Source of the DNA: Pseudomonas sp. 102515 | Lineage (GTDB): Bacteria; Pseudomonadota; Gammaproteobacteria; Pseudomonadales; Pseudomonadaceae | Direction: 5' to 3' | NCBI RefSeq assembly: GCF_031085165.1 | Contig: NZ_JAVHTY010000002.1 | Coordinates: 620,001 to 684,000 of the forward strand | Length of the DNA stretch: 64,000 nt | Position numbers and translations under genes: made by a program | Notes under the pieces: generated by a model | The model's database searches: none | Seen by the model: only the letters and a program-made list of their open reading frames with translations | Told to the model about the DNA's origin: nothing | Shown here: in pieces, positions 53,713 to 62,879 of the stretch | How positions within the stretch are numbered: position 1 is the first letter of the stretch | Layout: the number at the start of each line of letters is the position of its first letter

Positions 53713-54726
53713 ATGCGCCTGCGTCTCACCCTGACCCTCGCCAGCCTTGCCATCACGCCATTGGCCTTCGCCGCAGACGGCGGCTGTCCCTATCCGCAGA
53801 CGGTGAAATTCGCCGGCCCCAACTGGGAGAGCGGCATGTTCACCACCGAGGTGCTGCGCCTGCTGGTGGAGAAGGGCTATGGCTGCCAGACCGACAGCGT
53901 GCCGGGCAACACCGTGACCCTGGAAAACGCCCTGGCGCAAAACGACATCCAGGTCACCGGCGAGCAGTGGGCCGGGCGCAGTCCGGCCTGGCGCGCGGCG
54001 GAGAAGGCCGGCAAGGTCTTCGCCGTCGGCGAGACGGTCAAGGGCGCCACCGAGGGCTGGTGGGTACCGGAATACCTGGTCAAGGGCGACCCCGCGCGTG
54101 GCATCCAGGCCAAGGCACCGGACCTGAAGAGCGTCGCCGATCTGCCGCGCTATAAAGAGCTGTTCCGCGATCCGGAAGAGCCCGACAAGGGCCGCTTCCT
54201 CAACTGCCCGACCGGCTGGACCTGCGAGATCGTCAACAGCCAGAAGCTCAAGGCCTACCAGCTGACCGACAGCTACACCAACTTCCGCACCGGTACCGGT
54301 CCCGCGCTGGACGCGGCCATCGCCACCGCCATGCGCCGTGGCGAGCCGGTGCTCTTCTACTATTGGTCGCCGACCCCGCTGATGGGCCGCTACAAGCTGG
54401 TCCAGCTGGAAGAGCCGCCGTTCAGCGAGAAGGCCTGGGAGACCCTCTCGGATCCGAAGAACCCCAATCCGCTGCCGTCGCGCTCGCTGCCGGCCAAGAT
54501 CACCATCGGCGTCTCCCGCGACCTGCACGACAAGGCGCCGGCCCTGGTGGCGCTGTTCGAGAAGGTCGAGTTCCCCCTCGGCCAGTTCAACGGCATCCTC
54601 GCCGGCATGGCCGAGAAACGCGAAGACGCCCAGGTCGTGGCCAAGCGTTTCCTCAAGGAGCAGCCGGAGGTCTGGACGACCTGGCTGCCGGCGGAAAACG
54701 CCGAGCGGGTAAAGGCGGCGCTCTAG
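53713..54726 (+). CDS. Glycine betaine/quaternary amine ABC binding protein (ProX type), first
   Basis: A 337-residue periplasmic protein with a signal peptide (MRLRLTLTLASLAITPLAFA). The OpuAC/ProX fold shows VKFAGPNWESGMFTTEV, VTLENALAQNDIQVTGEQWAGR and FYYWSPTPLMGRYKLVQLE, where aromatic residues form the cation cage. It is closely related to the second copy at 57395 and separated from its transporter genes by 3.6 kb. It may supply a second ligand to the same permease. Confidence 0.85.
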   Translation: MRLRLTLTLASLAITPLAFAADGGCPYPQTVKFAGPNWESGMFTTEVLRLLVEKGYGCQTDSVPGNTVTLENALAQNDIQVTGEQWAGRSPAWRAAEKAGKVFAVGETVKGATEGWWVPEYLVKGDPARGIQAKAPDLKSVADLPRYKELFRDPEEPDKGRFLNCPTGWTCEIVNSQKLKAYQLTDSYTNFRTGTGPALDAAIATAMRRGEPVLFYYWSPTPLMGRYKLVQLEEPPFSEKAWETLSDPKNPNPLPSRSLPAKITIGVSRDLHDKAPALVALFEKVEFPLGQFNGILAGMAEKREDAQVVAKRFLKEQPEVWTTWLPAENAERVKAAL

Positions 54727-54772
54727 GCGCGGTGATAGGGGATAATGGCGGTTTTCCGTGCTGGAGCCGCCC

Positions 54773-55555
54773 ATGACCGTCGCCGCCCTTACCATGTACG
54801 TCGAGCCTGCCGAGGTGCGCGACGCCTATCGCCGGCTGGCCGAGGCCGTGGCGCTGCGCCTGGGCAAGACACTCGGCCCTGCACCCGAGGAACTGCCGGC
54901 GCTCTGGACTCATCCGGAGCTGCTGTTGGCCCAGACCTGTGGCTATCCCTGGGCGACCCGCCTGCGCGGCCAGGTACGCCTGGTCGCGGCGCCGCGTTAT
55001 CGCTTCGAGGGTTGCCATGCGGCCGAGCACTGCGCCTTTATCCTGGTGCCCGAGACGCTGGAGGCGACCGACCTGGCCGATCTGCGCGGCAAGCGTGTCG
55101 CCCTCAACGGCCTGGATTCCAATACCGGCATGAATCTGCTGCGCCACGCCGTGGCCCCCCTGGCCGAGCGGGCCCGCTTCTTCGGTGAGATGATCGTCAG
55201 CGAGAGTCATGCCAATAGCCTGGCGCTGTTGCAGCAAGGGCACGCCGATGTGGCCTCGGTGGATGCCGTGACCTACGGCTATCTGCGCCGCGCCCAACCC
55301 GAGCGGGTCGCCGATCTGCGCCTGCTGCAACGCACCCGTACCAGTCCGACGCTGCCCTTCATCAGCGCCGCCAGTCGTTCGGATGCGGAAGTGGAGGACT
55401 TGCGCACGGCCCTGAACGACAGCCTGGCCGCGGATCCCGCGCTGGCCGAAACGCTCGCCTTCGACGGTGTGACGGCGGTGGACGAGACGACCTATCTGCC
55501 CCTGCTGGACTGGCGCCGCGAAGCGGTGGAGCAGGGCTACCCGGTGATTGCGTAG
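54773..55555 (+). CDS. PhnD-like phosphate/phosphonate-type binding protein without signal peptide
   Basis: A 260-residue protein of the PhnD/TransferrinB-like periplasmic-binding fold: LLLAQTCGYPW, LRGKRVALNGLDSNTGMNLLRH, ARFFGEMIVSESHANSLALLQQGHADVASVDAVTYGYL. The last block holds the serine/histidine/aspartate positions seen in these receptors. The N-terminus MTVAALTMYVEPAEV has no export signal, so it may be cytoplasmic or a sensor. Start ATG 54773 with TGGAG upstream. Confidence 0.78.
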   Translation: MTVAALTMYVEPAEVRDAYRRLAEAVALRLGKTLGPAPEELPALWTHPELLLAQTCGYPWATRLRGQVRLVAAPRYRFEGCHAAEHCAFILVPETLEATDLADLRGKRVALNGLDSNTGMNLLRHAVAPLAERARFFGEMIVSESHANSLALLQQGHADVASVDAVTYGYLRRAQPERVADLRLLQRTRTSPTLPFISAASRSDAEVEDLRTALNDSLAADPALAETLAFDGVTAVDETTYLPLLDWRREAVEQGYPVIA

Positions 55556-55641
55556 GTTGGGCCAAGACGGCTCCACCGTCGAAGCCCAACGAAGGATTCA
55601 GCCTGGTGGCGTTGAGCTTAGCTGCGCTCAACCCAACCTAC
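55552..55641. repeat. Paired intergenic repeat, copy 3
   Basis: Unit one (55552-55590) runs GTAGGTTGGGCCAAGACGGC to GAAGCCCAAC; unit two (55611-55641) is inverted and ends CAACCCAACCTAC. The element supplies the stop codons of both flanking convergent genes. Confidence 0.75.
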
Positions 55642-56483
55642 GGCATCTCGACTGTCGTGCTCTCCTGCAACCGTCGCAACTCCACCAGGTCATGGCTGCA
55701 GAACAGCGTCAGCCCCAGGTCCTGGCGCAGGGAGAGTTCGCGCAGGCGGGCCTGGTTGTCCAGGCGACTGGTACGGTCGGCTTCCATTAGCCGCTGGTAG
55801 AACCTCAGGCCCGGCGTGCAGTGGCGTTCCGGTCGGCCCATCTCGCCACGGTAGAAGTAGGCGTCCCCAGCATGCAGCAACCAGCCGCCTTGATGCTGGA
55901 TGGCGATACCGGCATGGCCCGGGGTATGGCCGGGCAATGGGATCATCAGGATTTCCGGCGGCAGGCCAGGCAGGTCGCGGACGCTGGCGAAGCCGTGCCA
56001 GGCCTCGCCCCGGGGTTCATGGAAGTGCCAGTGGCGGATGCCTTGCCACTGCGCCGGACTGTAGCGGCGCTGGCCGATGAAGCCGTGGCGCTGCCGCTGC
56101 GCATCCCATTCGCGCTGCAGCACATGGACCTGGGCCTGGGGAAAGTCGTCCAGGCCGCCGGCATGGTCGAAATCCAGATGGGTCAGCACGATATGGCGAA
56201 CGTCGCCCGGACGAAAACCCAGGCGGCGGAGCTGCGCCAGGGCGCTGAGTTCGGGATCGTACTGGATGCGATTCATCAGCCGGAAGAACGGACTCAATCG
56301 CCGGCCACGCTCCCGGAGATCGGCTTCGCCAAAGCCGGTATCCACCAGTACCAGACCGTCCCCGTCGGTTTCCACCAGCAGGCAATGGCAGGCGAGGTGG
56401 GCGGCGAGTCCGCGGCTGAGACCGTCGTACAACGCCCCGCCCAGGGGGCACATGCAGCCGCAGTTGAGGTGATGGATACGCAT
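55638..56483 (-). CDS. Metallo-beta-lactamase fold hydrolase
   Basis: A 281-residue protein. The two-metal site is visible in IVLTHLDFDHAGGLDDF (HxDxDH), PGHTPGHAGI, LHAGDAYFY and the C-terminal LFCSHD. The HLDFDHAGG variant is frequent in quorum-quenching-type and other lactonases, but the substrate cannot be told. Start at 56483 (GCGGAG upstream). Its stop codon lies in the repeat. It points against the surrounding genes. Confidence 0.82.
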   Translation of the reverse strand: MRIHHLNCGCMCPLGGALYDGLSRGLAAHLACHCLLVETDGDGLVLVDTGFGEADLRERGRRLSPFFRLMNRIQYDPELSALAQLRRLGFRPGDVRHIVLTHLDFDHAGGLDDFPQAQVHVLQREWDAQRQRHGFIGQRRYSPAQWQGIRHWHFHEPRGEAWHGFASVRDLPGLPPEILMIPLPGHTPGHAGIAIQHQGGWLLHAGDAYFYRGEMGRPERHCTPGLRFYQRLMEADRTSRLDNQARLRELSLRQDLGLTLFCSHDLVELRRLQESTTVEMP

Positions 56484-56629
56484 GATCGGCTCCGCGAGGG
56501 TGTCCTCCGGTAGAAGAGGCAAGCACCGGCAAAGTTCGAGCGCAGCGGTCGTCCGCGCGTACGTCAAGGCTTGCCAGGAGGGAGGGACGGGCCTAGGGTG
56601 GCGACGATCAATCGACCGGAGCGCGATTC

Positions 56630-57307
56630 TTGGGTAACGACAGCCAGGCGGGCGCCGCCGTCTATTCGCCGCTGACCCTGCGCCTCTACGACGCCTGGGT
56701 TCTGGGCATCTCCAATCGCTATGCCTGGGGCTGTCCGACCGCCGAGGTGCTGCTGCCGTTCTTCCGTCAGCACGTCGGGCAGCGCCACCTTGAAGTGGGC
56801 GTGGGCACCGGCTACTACCTGGCCAAGGCGGAGCTGCCGGCCGCCACCGAGGTCACCCTGCTGGATCTCAATCCGGCCAGTCTGGCCGCCGCGCGAGGGC
56901 GCTTCGGACGGCCCGCCCAGACCCTGCGCCACGACGTGCTGGAGCCGCTGGGGCCGACGGTCGGCCCCTTCGATTCCATCGCCCTGTACTATCTCCTGCA
57001 TTGCCTGCCCGGCAGCCTGGCGCAGAAGGGGCGGGTGTTCGCCCAGCTGGCACCGGTGCTGGCGCCTGGCGGCGTGCTGTTCGGTGCCACCATCCTGGGC
57101 GATGCGGCGGGCCACAACGGCTTCGGCCAATGGCTGATGGCCCTGTACAACCGCAAGGGGATCTTCGGCAACGCCGGCGACACCCTGGCGGATCTCGAGC
57201 GCGAGTTGCGTCGGCACTTCGCGCAGGTCGAGCTGCGCCAGGTGGGCCGGGTCGCGCTGTTCAGCGCCCGCGAACCCCGTGCAGGCAGTGCCAGGGCCTC
57301 TGGCTGA
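56630..57307 (+). CDS. Class I SAM-dependent methyltransferase
   Basis: A 225-residue methyltransferase with motif I LEVGVGTGYYLAK near 52-64, motif II VTLLDLNPASLAAA, and motif IV-like FDSIALYYLLHCLPG. It starts with TTG at 56630 preceded by CCGGAG. The target is unknown. It is 88 bases upstream of the ProX gene and may be read into it. Confidence 0.82.
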   Translation: MGNDSQAGAAVYSPLTLRLYDAWVLGISNRYAWGCPTAEVLLPFFRQHVGQRHLEVGVGTGYYLAKAELPAATEVTLLDLNPASLAAARGRFGRPAQTLRHDVLEPLGPTVGPFDSIALYYLLHCLPGSLAQKGRVFAQLAPVLAPGGVLFGATILGDAAGHNGFGQWLMALYNRKGIFGNAGDTLADLERELRRHFAQVELRQVGRVALFSAREPRAGSARASG

Positions 57308-57394
57308 ACCCTGAGCCCGCGGCGCTGACCAAGGTAGGATCGCCAGCGGACCGGCTCTGCCGCCCTGGCCCTCCCAGTGCAGACGGAGCCACCC

Positions 57395-58354
57395 ATGCCC
57401 ACAGCCTTTCCCCGCCGTTCCCTCCTGGCCGCCGGCCTCTCCCTTGGCTTGCTCGCCGCCGGCACCGCCCAGGCCGACAGCTGGTGTGCCAGCAAGCCGG
57501 TCAAGTTCGCCGGGGTGAACTGGGAGAGCGGCATGCTGCTCTCCGAACTGATGGGCTTCGTCCTGCAGCACGGCTACGGCTGCACCATCGACAGCATCCC
57601 CGGCAACTCCATCACCCTGGAGCAGGCGCTGGGCAACAACGACATCCAGGTGTTCGCCGAGGAGTGGATCGGCCGCAGCGAGGCCTGGAACAAGGCCGCC
57701 GCGGCCGGCAAGGTGGTCGGCGTGGGCGCGCCCATCGAAGGCGCCACCGAAGGCTGGTACGTGCCGCGCTATCTGGTGGAAGGCGAGGGCGCCAAGGCAC
57801 CCAAGCTGAAGAGCATCGCCGACCTGGGCCAGTACGCCGAACTGTTCCGCGATCCGGAAGAACCGGGCAAGGGCCGCTTCTACAACTGCCCGGCCGGCTG
57901 GACCTGCGAACTGGAAAACACCCAGATGCTGCAGAGCTACGGCCTGAGCGACAAGTACACCAACTTCCGCCCCGGCACCGGACCGGCGCTGGATGCGGCC
58001 ATCGTCTCCGCCACCAAGCGCAAGCAGCCGATCCTCACCTACTACTGGTCGCCGACACCGCTGCTGGGCCGGGTCGACATGGTCCAGCTCAAGCCGCGCG
58101 ATGGCGAAGAAAAACGTATCCAGGTGCAGGCCGGCCTCTCCAAGCCCTTCCGCGACGGCGCTCCCGAGCTGGTCGCCGTGCTGAGTCGGGTCAATGTGCC
58201 CATCGAATTGCTCAACCGCACCCTGGCCGAGCAGGCCGACGCCAAGCAGGACGCCCCGGCCGCTGCCAAGGCGCTGCTCAAGGCCCATCCCGAACTCTGG
58301 CAGGCCTGGGTAACCGACGCCGTGGCGCGCAGCAAGATCCAGGCGGCGCTCTAG
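57395..58354 (+). CDS. Glycine betaine/quaternary amine ABC binding protein (ProX type), second
   Basis: A 319-residue exported protein with a Tat-like/Sec signal (MPTAFPRRSLLAAGLSLGLLAAGTAQA). VKFAGVNWESGMLLSEL, ITLEQALGNNDIQVFAEEWIGR and YYWSPTPLLGRVDMVQLKPR parallel the copy at 53713 almost word for word. It directly precedes the permease by one base and is the resident receptor of the transporter. Confidence 0.88.
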   Translation: MPTAFPRRSLLAAGLSLGLLAAGTAQADSWCASKPVKFAGVNWESGMLLSELMGFVLQHGYGCTIDSIPGNSITLEQALGNNDIQVFAEEWIGRSEAWNKAAAAGKVVGVGAPIEGATEGWYVPRYLVEGEGAKAPKLKSIADLGQYAELFRDPEEPGKGRFYNCPAGWTCELENTQMLQSYGLSDKYTNFRPGTGPALDAAIVSATKRKQPILTYYWSPTPLLGRVDMVQLKPRDGEEKRIQVQAGLSKPFRDGAPELVAVLSRVNVPIELLNRTLAEQADAKQDAPAAAKALLKAHPELWQAWVTDAVARSKIQAAL

Positions 58355-58355
58355 C

Positions 58356-59207
58356 ATGTTTCCCGAGGGCCTGACCTTTTCCTTCGCCGACGCCGTCAAT
58401 CGCGGGGTCGACTGGCTGGTGACACGCTACGGCGACGTCTTCCGCACCATCTCCGACACCCTGCTGCAGGCCATCGTCTGGCTCGAAGGCCTGTTACGCG
58501 GCACCCCCTGGTGGGCGCTGCTGCTGATCGTCGCGGCCCTGGCCGCCCACGCCACCCGCCGGGTGCTGCCGACCCTGGCGATCACCGGCCTGCTGTTCCT
58601 GGTGGGTGCCCTGGGGCTGTGGGACAAGCTGATGCAGACCCTGGCCCTGGTGCTGGTGGCCACCGCCATCGCGGTCATCATCGGCGTGCCCCTGGGCATT
58701 CTCTGCGCCCGCAGCGCCCGATTGCGCCTGGTGCTGATGCCGCTGCTGGACATCATGCAGACCATGCCCAGCTTCGTGTACCTGATCCCGGTGCTGATGC
58801 TGTTCGGCCTGGGCAAGGTGCCGGCGATCTTCGCCACGGTGATCTACGCCGCGCCGCCACTGATTCGCCTCACCGATCTCGGCATCCGCCAGGTCGATCG
58901 CGAGGTCATGGAAGCGGTCAACGCCTTTGGCGCCAGTCGCTGGCAGCAGCTGTTCGGCGTGCAGCTGCCGCTGGCCCTGCCGAGCATCATGGCCGGTATC
59001 AACCAGACCACCATGATGGCGCTGTCCATGGTGGTGATCGCCTCCATGATCGGCGCCCGCGGCCTCGGTGAAGAGGTGCTGGTGGGCATCCAGACCCTGG
59101 ACGTGGGCAAGGGCCTGCAGGCGGGCCTGGCCATCGTCATTCTCGCCGTGGTCATCGACCGCATCACCCAGGCCTATGGCCGCCAGCGTCACGAGGTGGA
59201 GCGATGA
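58356..59207 (+). CDS. ABC permease, ProW type
   Basis: A 283-residue inner-membrane protein with six or seven helices. [46 protein letters not shown] is the diagnostic ProW/OpuAB region, and [27 protein letters not shown] the EAA loop contacting the ATPase. Overlaps the ATPase gene by four bases (ATGA). Confidence 0.92.
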   Translation: MFPEGLTFSFADAVNRGVDWLVTRYGDVFRTISDTLLQAIVWLEGLLRGTPWWALLLIVAALAAHATRRVLPTLAITGLLFLVGALGLWDKLMQTLALVLVATAIAVIIGVPLGILCARSARLRLVLMPLLDIMQTMPSFVYLIPVLMLFGLGKVPAIFATVIYAAPPLIRLTDLGIRQVDREVMEAVNAFGASRWQQLFGVQLPLALPSIMAGINQTTMMALSMVVIASMIGARGLGEEVLVGIQTLDVGKGLQAGLAIVILAVVIDRITQAYGRQRHEVER

Positions 59208-60019
59208 AGATCGTCGTCGAGCGGGTCTCCAAGATCTTCGGCAAGCGCGAGCGGGCGGCCCTGGCCCTGCTGCGCGAGGGACACGACAAGGCCGATATCC
59301 TCGCCCGCACGGGCTGCGTGGTGGGCGTGGACGATCTGTCCCTGGAAATCGCCGAGGGCGAGATCTTCGTCATCATGGGCCTTTCCGGTTCCGGCAAGTC
59401 GACCCTGGTGCGCCACTTCAACCGGCTGATCGATCCGAGCAGCGGGCGCATCCTCATCGATGGCCAGGACATCCTCCAGCTGCCGCTGCCGGCGCTGCGC
59501 GAATTGCGCCGCCAGCGCATCAGCATGGTGTTCCAGAGCTTCGGCCTCTTGCCGCATCGGCGGGTGCTGGACAACGTCGCCTATGGCCTCAAGGTGCGCG
59601 GTGAGCCCAAGGCGGTTTGCCGCGAGCGGGCGCTGCATTGGCTGGAGGTGGTCGGCCTGGCCGGCTACGAGCGCAAGTGGCCGCACCAGCTGTCCGGTGG
59701 CATGCGCCAGCGGGTCGGTCTGGCCCGCGCCCTGGCGGCCGATACCGAGATCATCCTGATGGACGAGGCCTTTTCCGCACTCGATCCGCTGATCCGCGCC
59801 GAGATGCAGGAACAACTGTTGGAGCTGCAACAGCGCCTGCACAAGACCATCGTCTTCATCACCCATGACCTGGACGAGGCGCTGCGCCTGGGCAATCGCA
59901 TCGCCATCCTGCGCGATGGCCGACTGGTGCAGGTCGGTACCCCGGCGGAAATCCTCGGCCAGCCGGCCGACGACTACGTCGCGCGCTTCGTCCAGCGGCG
60001 TACCGCTGCGACAGTTTGA
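59204..60019 (+). CDS. ABC ATP-binding protein, ProV type
   Basis: A 271-residue ATPase with Walker [18 protein letters not shown] near 60, signature [15 protein letters not shown], Walker [12 protein letters not shown] and HDLDEAL. The opening [30 protein letters not shown] is characteristic of quaternary-amine ATPases. It ends without the CBS domains that make E. coli ProV osmosensory, so uptake here is more probably for catabolism than osmoregulation. Confidence 0.92.
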   Translation: MKIVVERVSKIFGKRERAALALLREGHDKADILARTGCVVGVDDLSLEIAEGEIFVIMGLSGSGKSTLVRHFNRLIDPSSGRILIDGQDILQLPLPALRELRRQRISMVFQSFGLLPHRRVLDNVAYGLKVRGEPKAVCRERALHWLEVVGLAGYERKWPHQLSGGMRQRVGLARALAADTEIILMDEAFSALDPLIRAEMQEQLLELQQRLHKTIVFITHDLDEALRLGNRIAILRDGRLVQVGTPAEILGQPADDYVARFVQRRTAATV

Positions 60020-60083
60020 AACAATTGCGGCAGAGGCCTTCACGAGCATTTCACAGGCGCGAGGCTCTGATGGTGAGACCTGC

Positions 60084-60110
60084 GGCCTGACCCTGTCAGG
60101 CCTTTCTCTT
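60084..60110 (+). terminator. Terminator after the ProXWV-type operon
   Basis: GGCCTGA and TCAGGCC pair across five bases and are followed by TTTCTCTT, 65 bases after the ATPase stop and 21 before terC. Confidence 0.65.
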
Positions 60111-60130
60111 CCCACTGGAACCGCGCCGCA

Positions 60131-60883
60131 ATGGACTATCTGCTACAACTCGCCGCCGACCCGACCGTCTGGGCTGCCCTGGCCACCTTGATCGTGATGG
60201 AGGTGGTGCTGGGTATCGACAATCTCATCTTCATCTCCATCCTGACCAACAAGCTGCCCGCTCACCAACAGCAGAAGGGCCGCCGCATCGGCATCAGCCT
60301 GGCGCTGATCCTGCGCCTGGGTCTGCTCGGCACCGTGGCCTGGATCGTCCAGCTCACCGAACCCATCATCGAGGTGTTCGGCAAGAGCTTTTCCTGGAAG
60401 GACCTGATCCTCATCGCCGGTGGCCTGTTCCTCCTGTGGAAGGCGACCAAGGAGATCCACCACAACGTCGATCCCGAGCCCGACAGCGCCCTGACCAAGG
60501 GCGGCGAGACGGCGACCCTGGCCTTCGGCTCGGCCATCGTGCAGATCCTCTTGCTGGACCTGGTGTTCTCGGTGGACAGCATCATCACCGCCGTCGGCAT
60601 GACCGAGCACCTGCCGGTGATGGTGATCGCGGTGGTGGTGGCGGTGACCGTCATGTTGCTGGCGGCCGACCCCCTGGCCAAGTTCATCGACCGCAATCCC
60701 ACCGTCGTGATGCTGGCGCTGGGATTCCTGATCATGATCGGCATGACCCTGATCGCCGAAGGCTTCGGCGCCCATGTGCCCAAGGGCTACATCTACGCGG
60801 CCATGGCCTTCTCGGCGCTGATCGAGGGTCTGAACATGCTGTCGCGGCGGGCCAGGCGTCGCCAGCAGGCTGCCGGCAAGTGA
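60131..60883 (+). CDS. TerC family integral membrane protein
   Basis: A 250-residue protein with about seven helices. [14 protein letters not shown] and [18 protein letters not shown] contain the paired acidic residues that define the TerC/Alx/YoaE family, linked to manganese or other metal export. Many such genes are under a yybP-ykoY riboswitch, but the 110-base leader here lacks that motif. Confidence 0.88.
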   Translation: MDYLLQLAADPTVWAALATLIVMEVVLGIDNLIFISILTNKLPAHQQQKGRRIGISLALILRLGLLGTVAWIVQLTEPIIEVFGKSFSWKDLILIAGGLFLLWKATKEIHHNVDPEPDSALTKGGETATLAFGSAIVQILLLDLVFSVDSIITAVGMTEHLPVMVIAVVVAVTVMLLAADPLAKFIDRNPTVVMLALGFLIMIGMTLIAEGFGAHVPKGYIYAAMAFSALIEGLNMLSRRARRRQQAAGK

Positions 60884-61015
60884 GGGCAGGGCGTGTCGGA
60901 AAAGGCCTTGTTACATTCCGGCACGCCTATTGCTAACAATAACTGGAAGGTCTAGGCACTATCGGTCAAGACCTTTGTCATAGCAGCGTCACACGTGAGG
61001 TTTACAACTGAAGTC

Positions 61016-61240
61016 ATGAACATACAAGCCCAAGCCCAGAACGCCATGCATGCCCTCAGCGCCGCTTTCGCGCCGATGAGCTGCGTCATCGACGCCCCCA
61101 GCAAGCGTGGTTTTTCCTTCATCGTGGTCAACGAGCATGGCGTGGCCAAGCACACCCGCCGGATCTATCGCGACGAATACAGCAACCCGAGTCGCCTGCA
61201 GGCCATCATCGACAGCACCCGCCTGGCCATCGCCGGCTGA
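61016..61240 (+). CDS. Small conserved-type protein of unknown function
   Basis: A 74-residue soluble protein: MNIQAQAQNAMHALSAAFAP then CVIDAPSKRGFSFIVVNEHGVAKHTRRI. The layout resembles short DUF3509-type Pseudomonas proteins, but I am not sure of the family. A GTG at 60995 would add seven residues. The stop is embedded in a hairpin. Function unknown. Confidence 0.6.
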   Translation: MNIQAQAQNAMHALSAAFAPMSCVIDAPSKRGFSFIVVNEHGVAKHTRRIYRDEYSNPSRLQAIIDSTRLAIAG

Positions 61241-61252
61241 GTTTCAGCCGGC
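61232..61252 (+). terminator. Hairpin over the stop codon of the small gene
   Basis: GCCGGCTGA pairs with TCAGCCGGC across a three-base loop. It has no T tract, so terminator function is uncertain. Confidence 0.4.
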
Positions 61253-61296
61253 TCCCGCTCTACCTCTCCCGCTTTACCGTCTGCGCCTCACCCGAG

Positions 61297-62718
61297 CTAC
61301 GGGTGTACCGGCGGCAGATAGGCCAACGTTCCCCCCAACAGCCACAGCAGCACCAGCACCAAGGGTGCATGGACCAGCAGCTGCACGAAGGAAAAGCCGA
61401 CCAGGTCGCGCGCCTTCAGCCCCAGCACGCCCAGCAGCGGCAGCATATAGAAGGGATTGATCAGATTCGGCAGCGCCTCGGCGGCGTTGTAGATCTGCAC
61501 GGCCCAACCCAGGTGATATTGCAGATCGTTGGCTACCTGCATCACATAGGGCGCCTCGATGATCCACTTGCCCCCGCCCGACGGGATGAAGAACCCCAGC
61601 AGCGCCGAGTAGACGCCCATCAGCAGGGCGAAGGTGTCGTGGGTGGCGATCTGGGTGAAAAATGCCGCGATATGGTGCGCCAGGGTCTGGCCATCGGCGC
61701 CATTGACCTTGGTCAGGATGGCGGCGATGGAGCCGTACAGCGGAAACTGGATCAGCACCCCGGTGGTGGCCGGTACGGCGCGGGCCACGGCGTCGAGGAA
61801 GTGCCGCGGCCGCCAGTGCAGCAGGGCGCCCAGGGAGATGAACAACAGGTTGTAGGTGTTCAGCCCGGAGATGGCCTCGATGGCCGGCTTGCTGGCGAAT
61901 TCCTGTACCAGCCAGCCGGTGGCCAGGAGCACCAGCAGCACGATCAGGATCGGGCTGTATTCCAGCCATTCGCCCGGACGGGTCGGCCTGGCGGCCGGCT
62001 TGGGTGCCGGGGTGACGTCGACGCCACAGGCGCGGGCATCCCGGGCGCTGTCCGGCCCCGGCGCGGTGACATAGGCGATCACCGCCGAGACCACCAGCAG
62101 CACCAGCAGCAGGGCGCCGGATTGCCAGAGGAACAGCGTCTGGCTGAAGGGAATCACCCCGGTGATGGCGAGGATCGACGGCGGCAGGCTGGCCGGATTG
62201 GCCTGCAGTTGCGCTGCGGACGACGACAGGCCCAGCGCCCAGACCGCGCCCAGACCCAGGTAGGCCGCGGCGCCGGCGGCGCGATAGTCCATCTTGAGTT
62301 CTTCGCGGCGGGCCAGGGCTCGCACCAGCAGGCCGCCGAACACCAGGCTCAGGCCCCAGTTCAGCAGGGAGGCGAGCATGGCCACCAGGGCCACCCAGCA
62401 CACCGCGCCGCGGCCGGTGCGGGGCACCCGCGCCAGGCGCTCGATCAGGCGCCCGGCCGGACCGGAACTGGCCACCACGTAGCCGCCGATGACCACGAAG
62501 GCCATCTGCATGGTGAAGGGAATCAGACTCCAGAAACCGTCGCCAAAGGCCTTGGCGGTCTTGGCTGCTGGCGCGCCCATGCCGAGGGCGGCCAGGGCCA
62601 CCACGGCCACGGCGAGCACGGCGAACACCCAGGAATCGGGAAACCAGCGTTCGGCCCAGTTGGAACAGGCCAGGGCGAACCGCGCGCTGCGCGAATCGCG
62701 GGAGGGGGTGGTGGTCAT
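61297..62718 (-). CDS. atoE: Short-chain fatty acid transporter AtoE
   Basis: A 473-residue carrier with about a dozen helices. NWAERWFPDSWVFAVLAVAVV begins the family domain, VGVYSALLGFFIPSGGGKWIIEAPYVM is the strongly conserved central motif, and NLINPFYMLPLLGVLGLKARDLVGF closes it. It should import acetoacetate, butyrate or similar acids. It follows the thiolase gene in the same direction, and its leader carries a Crc/Hfq motif. Confidence 0.9.
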   Translation of the reverse strand: MTTTPSRDSRSARFALACSNWAERWFPDSWVFAVLAVAVVALAALGMGAPAAKTAKAFGDGFWSLIPFTMQMAFVVIGGYVVASSGPAGRLIERLARVPRTGRGAVCWVALVAMLASLLNWGLSLVFGGLLVRALARREELKMDYRAAGAAAYLGLGAVWALGLSSSAAQLQANPASLPPSILAITGVIPFSQTLFLWQSGALLLVLLVVSAVIAYVTAPGPDSARDARACGVDVTPAPKPAARPTRPGEWLEYSPILIVLLVLLATGWLVQEFASKPAIEAISGLNTYNLLFISLGALLHWRPRHFLDAVARAVPATTGVLIQFPLYGSIAAILTKVNGADGQTLAHHIAAFFTQIATHDTFALLMGVYSALLGFFIPSGGGKWIIEAPYVMQVANDLQYHLGWAVQIYNAAEALPNLINPFYMLPLLGVLGLKARDLVGFSFVQLLVHAPLVLVLLWLLGGTLAYLPPVHP

Positions 62719-62729
62719 GGGAGATCCTT

Positions 62730-62737
62730 TTGTTGTT
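62730..62737 (-). promoter_or_regulatory. Crc/Hfq motif before atoE
   Basis: On the minus strand AACAACAA within AAAACAACAACAAAAGGA, ending 11 bases before the atoE start codon and merging with its ribosome site. Confidence 0.7.
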
Positions 62738-62782
62738 GTTTTGTATGGGAAGACGCTGGAGTGGCGCGGTACCAGGCGAGAC

Positions 62783-62872
62783 GTAGGTTGGGCTGAGACG
62801 GCTCCATCATCGAAGCCCAACACGAGGAACGCGGCTTGGGATCGTTGGGCTTCGCTGCGCTCAACCCAACCG
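62783..62872. repeat. Paired intergenic repeat, copy 4
   Basis: Unit one (62783-62821) GTAGGTTGGGCTGAGACGGC to GAAGCCCAAC; inverted unit two (62844-62872) GTTGGGCTTCGCTGCGCTCA then ACCCAACC. It sits between atoB and atoE. Confidence 0.75.
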
Positions 62873-62879
62873 ACGCTTG

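Noticed and set aside
60020-60130. yybP-ykoY manganese riboswitch before terC
   Set aside because: The invariant GGGGAGTAG element is absent; the hairpin present is better explained as a terminator of the preceding operon.
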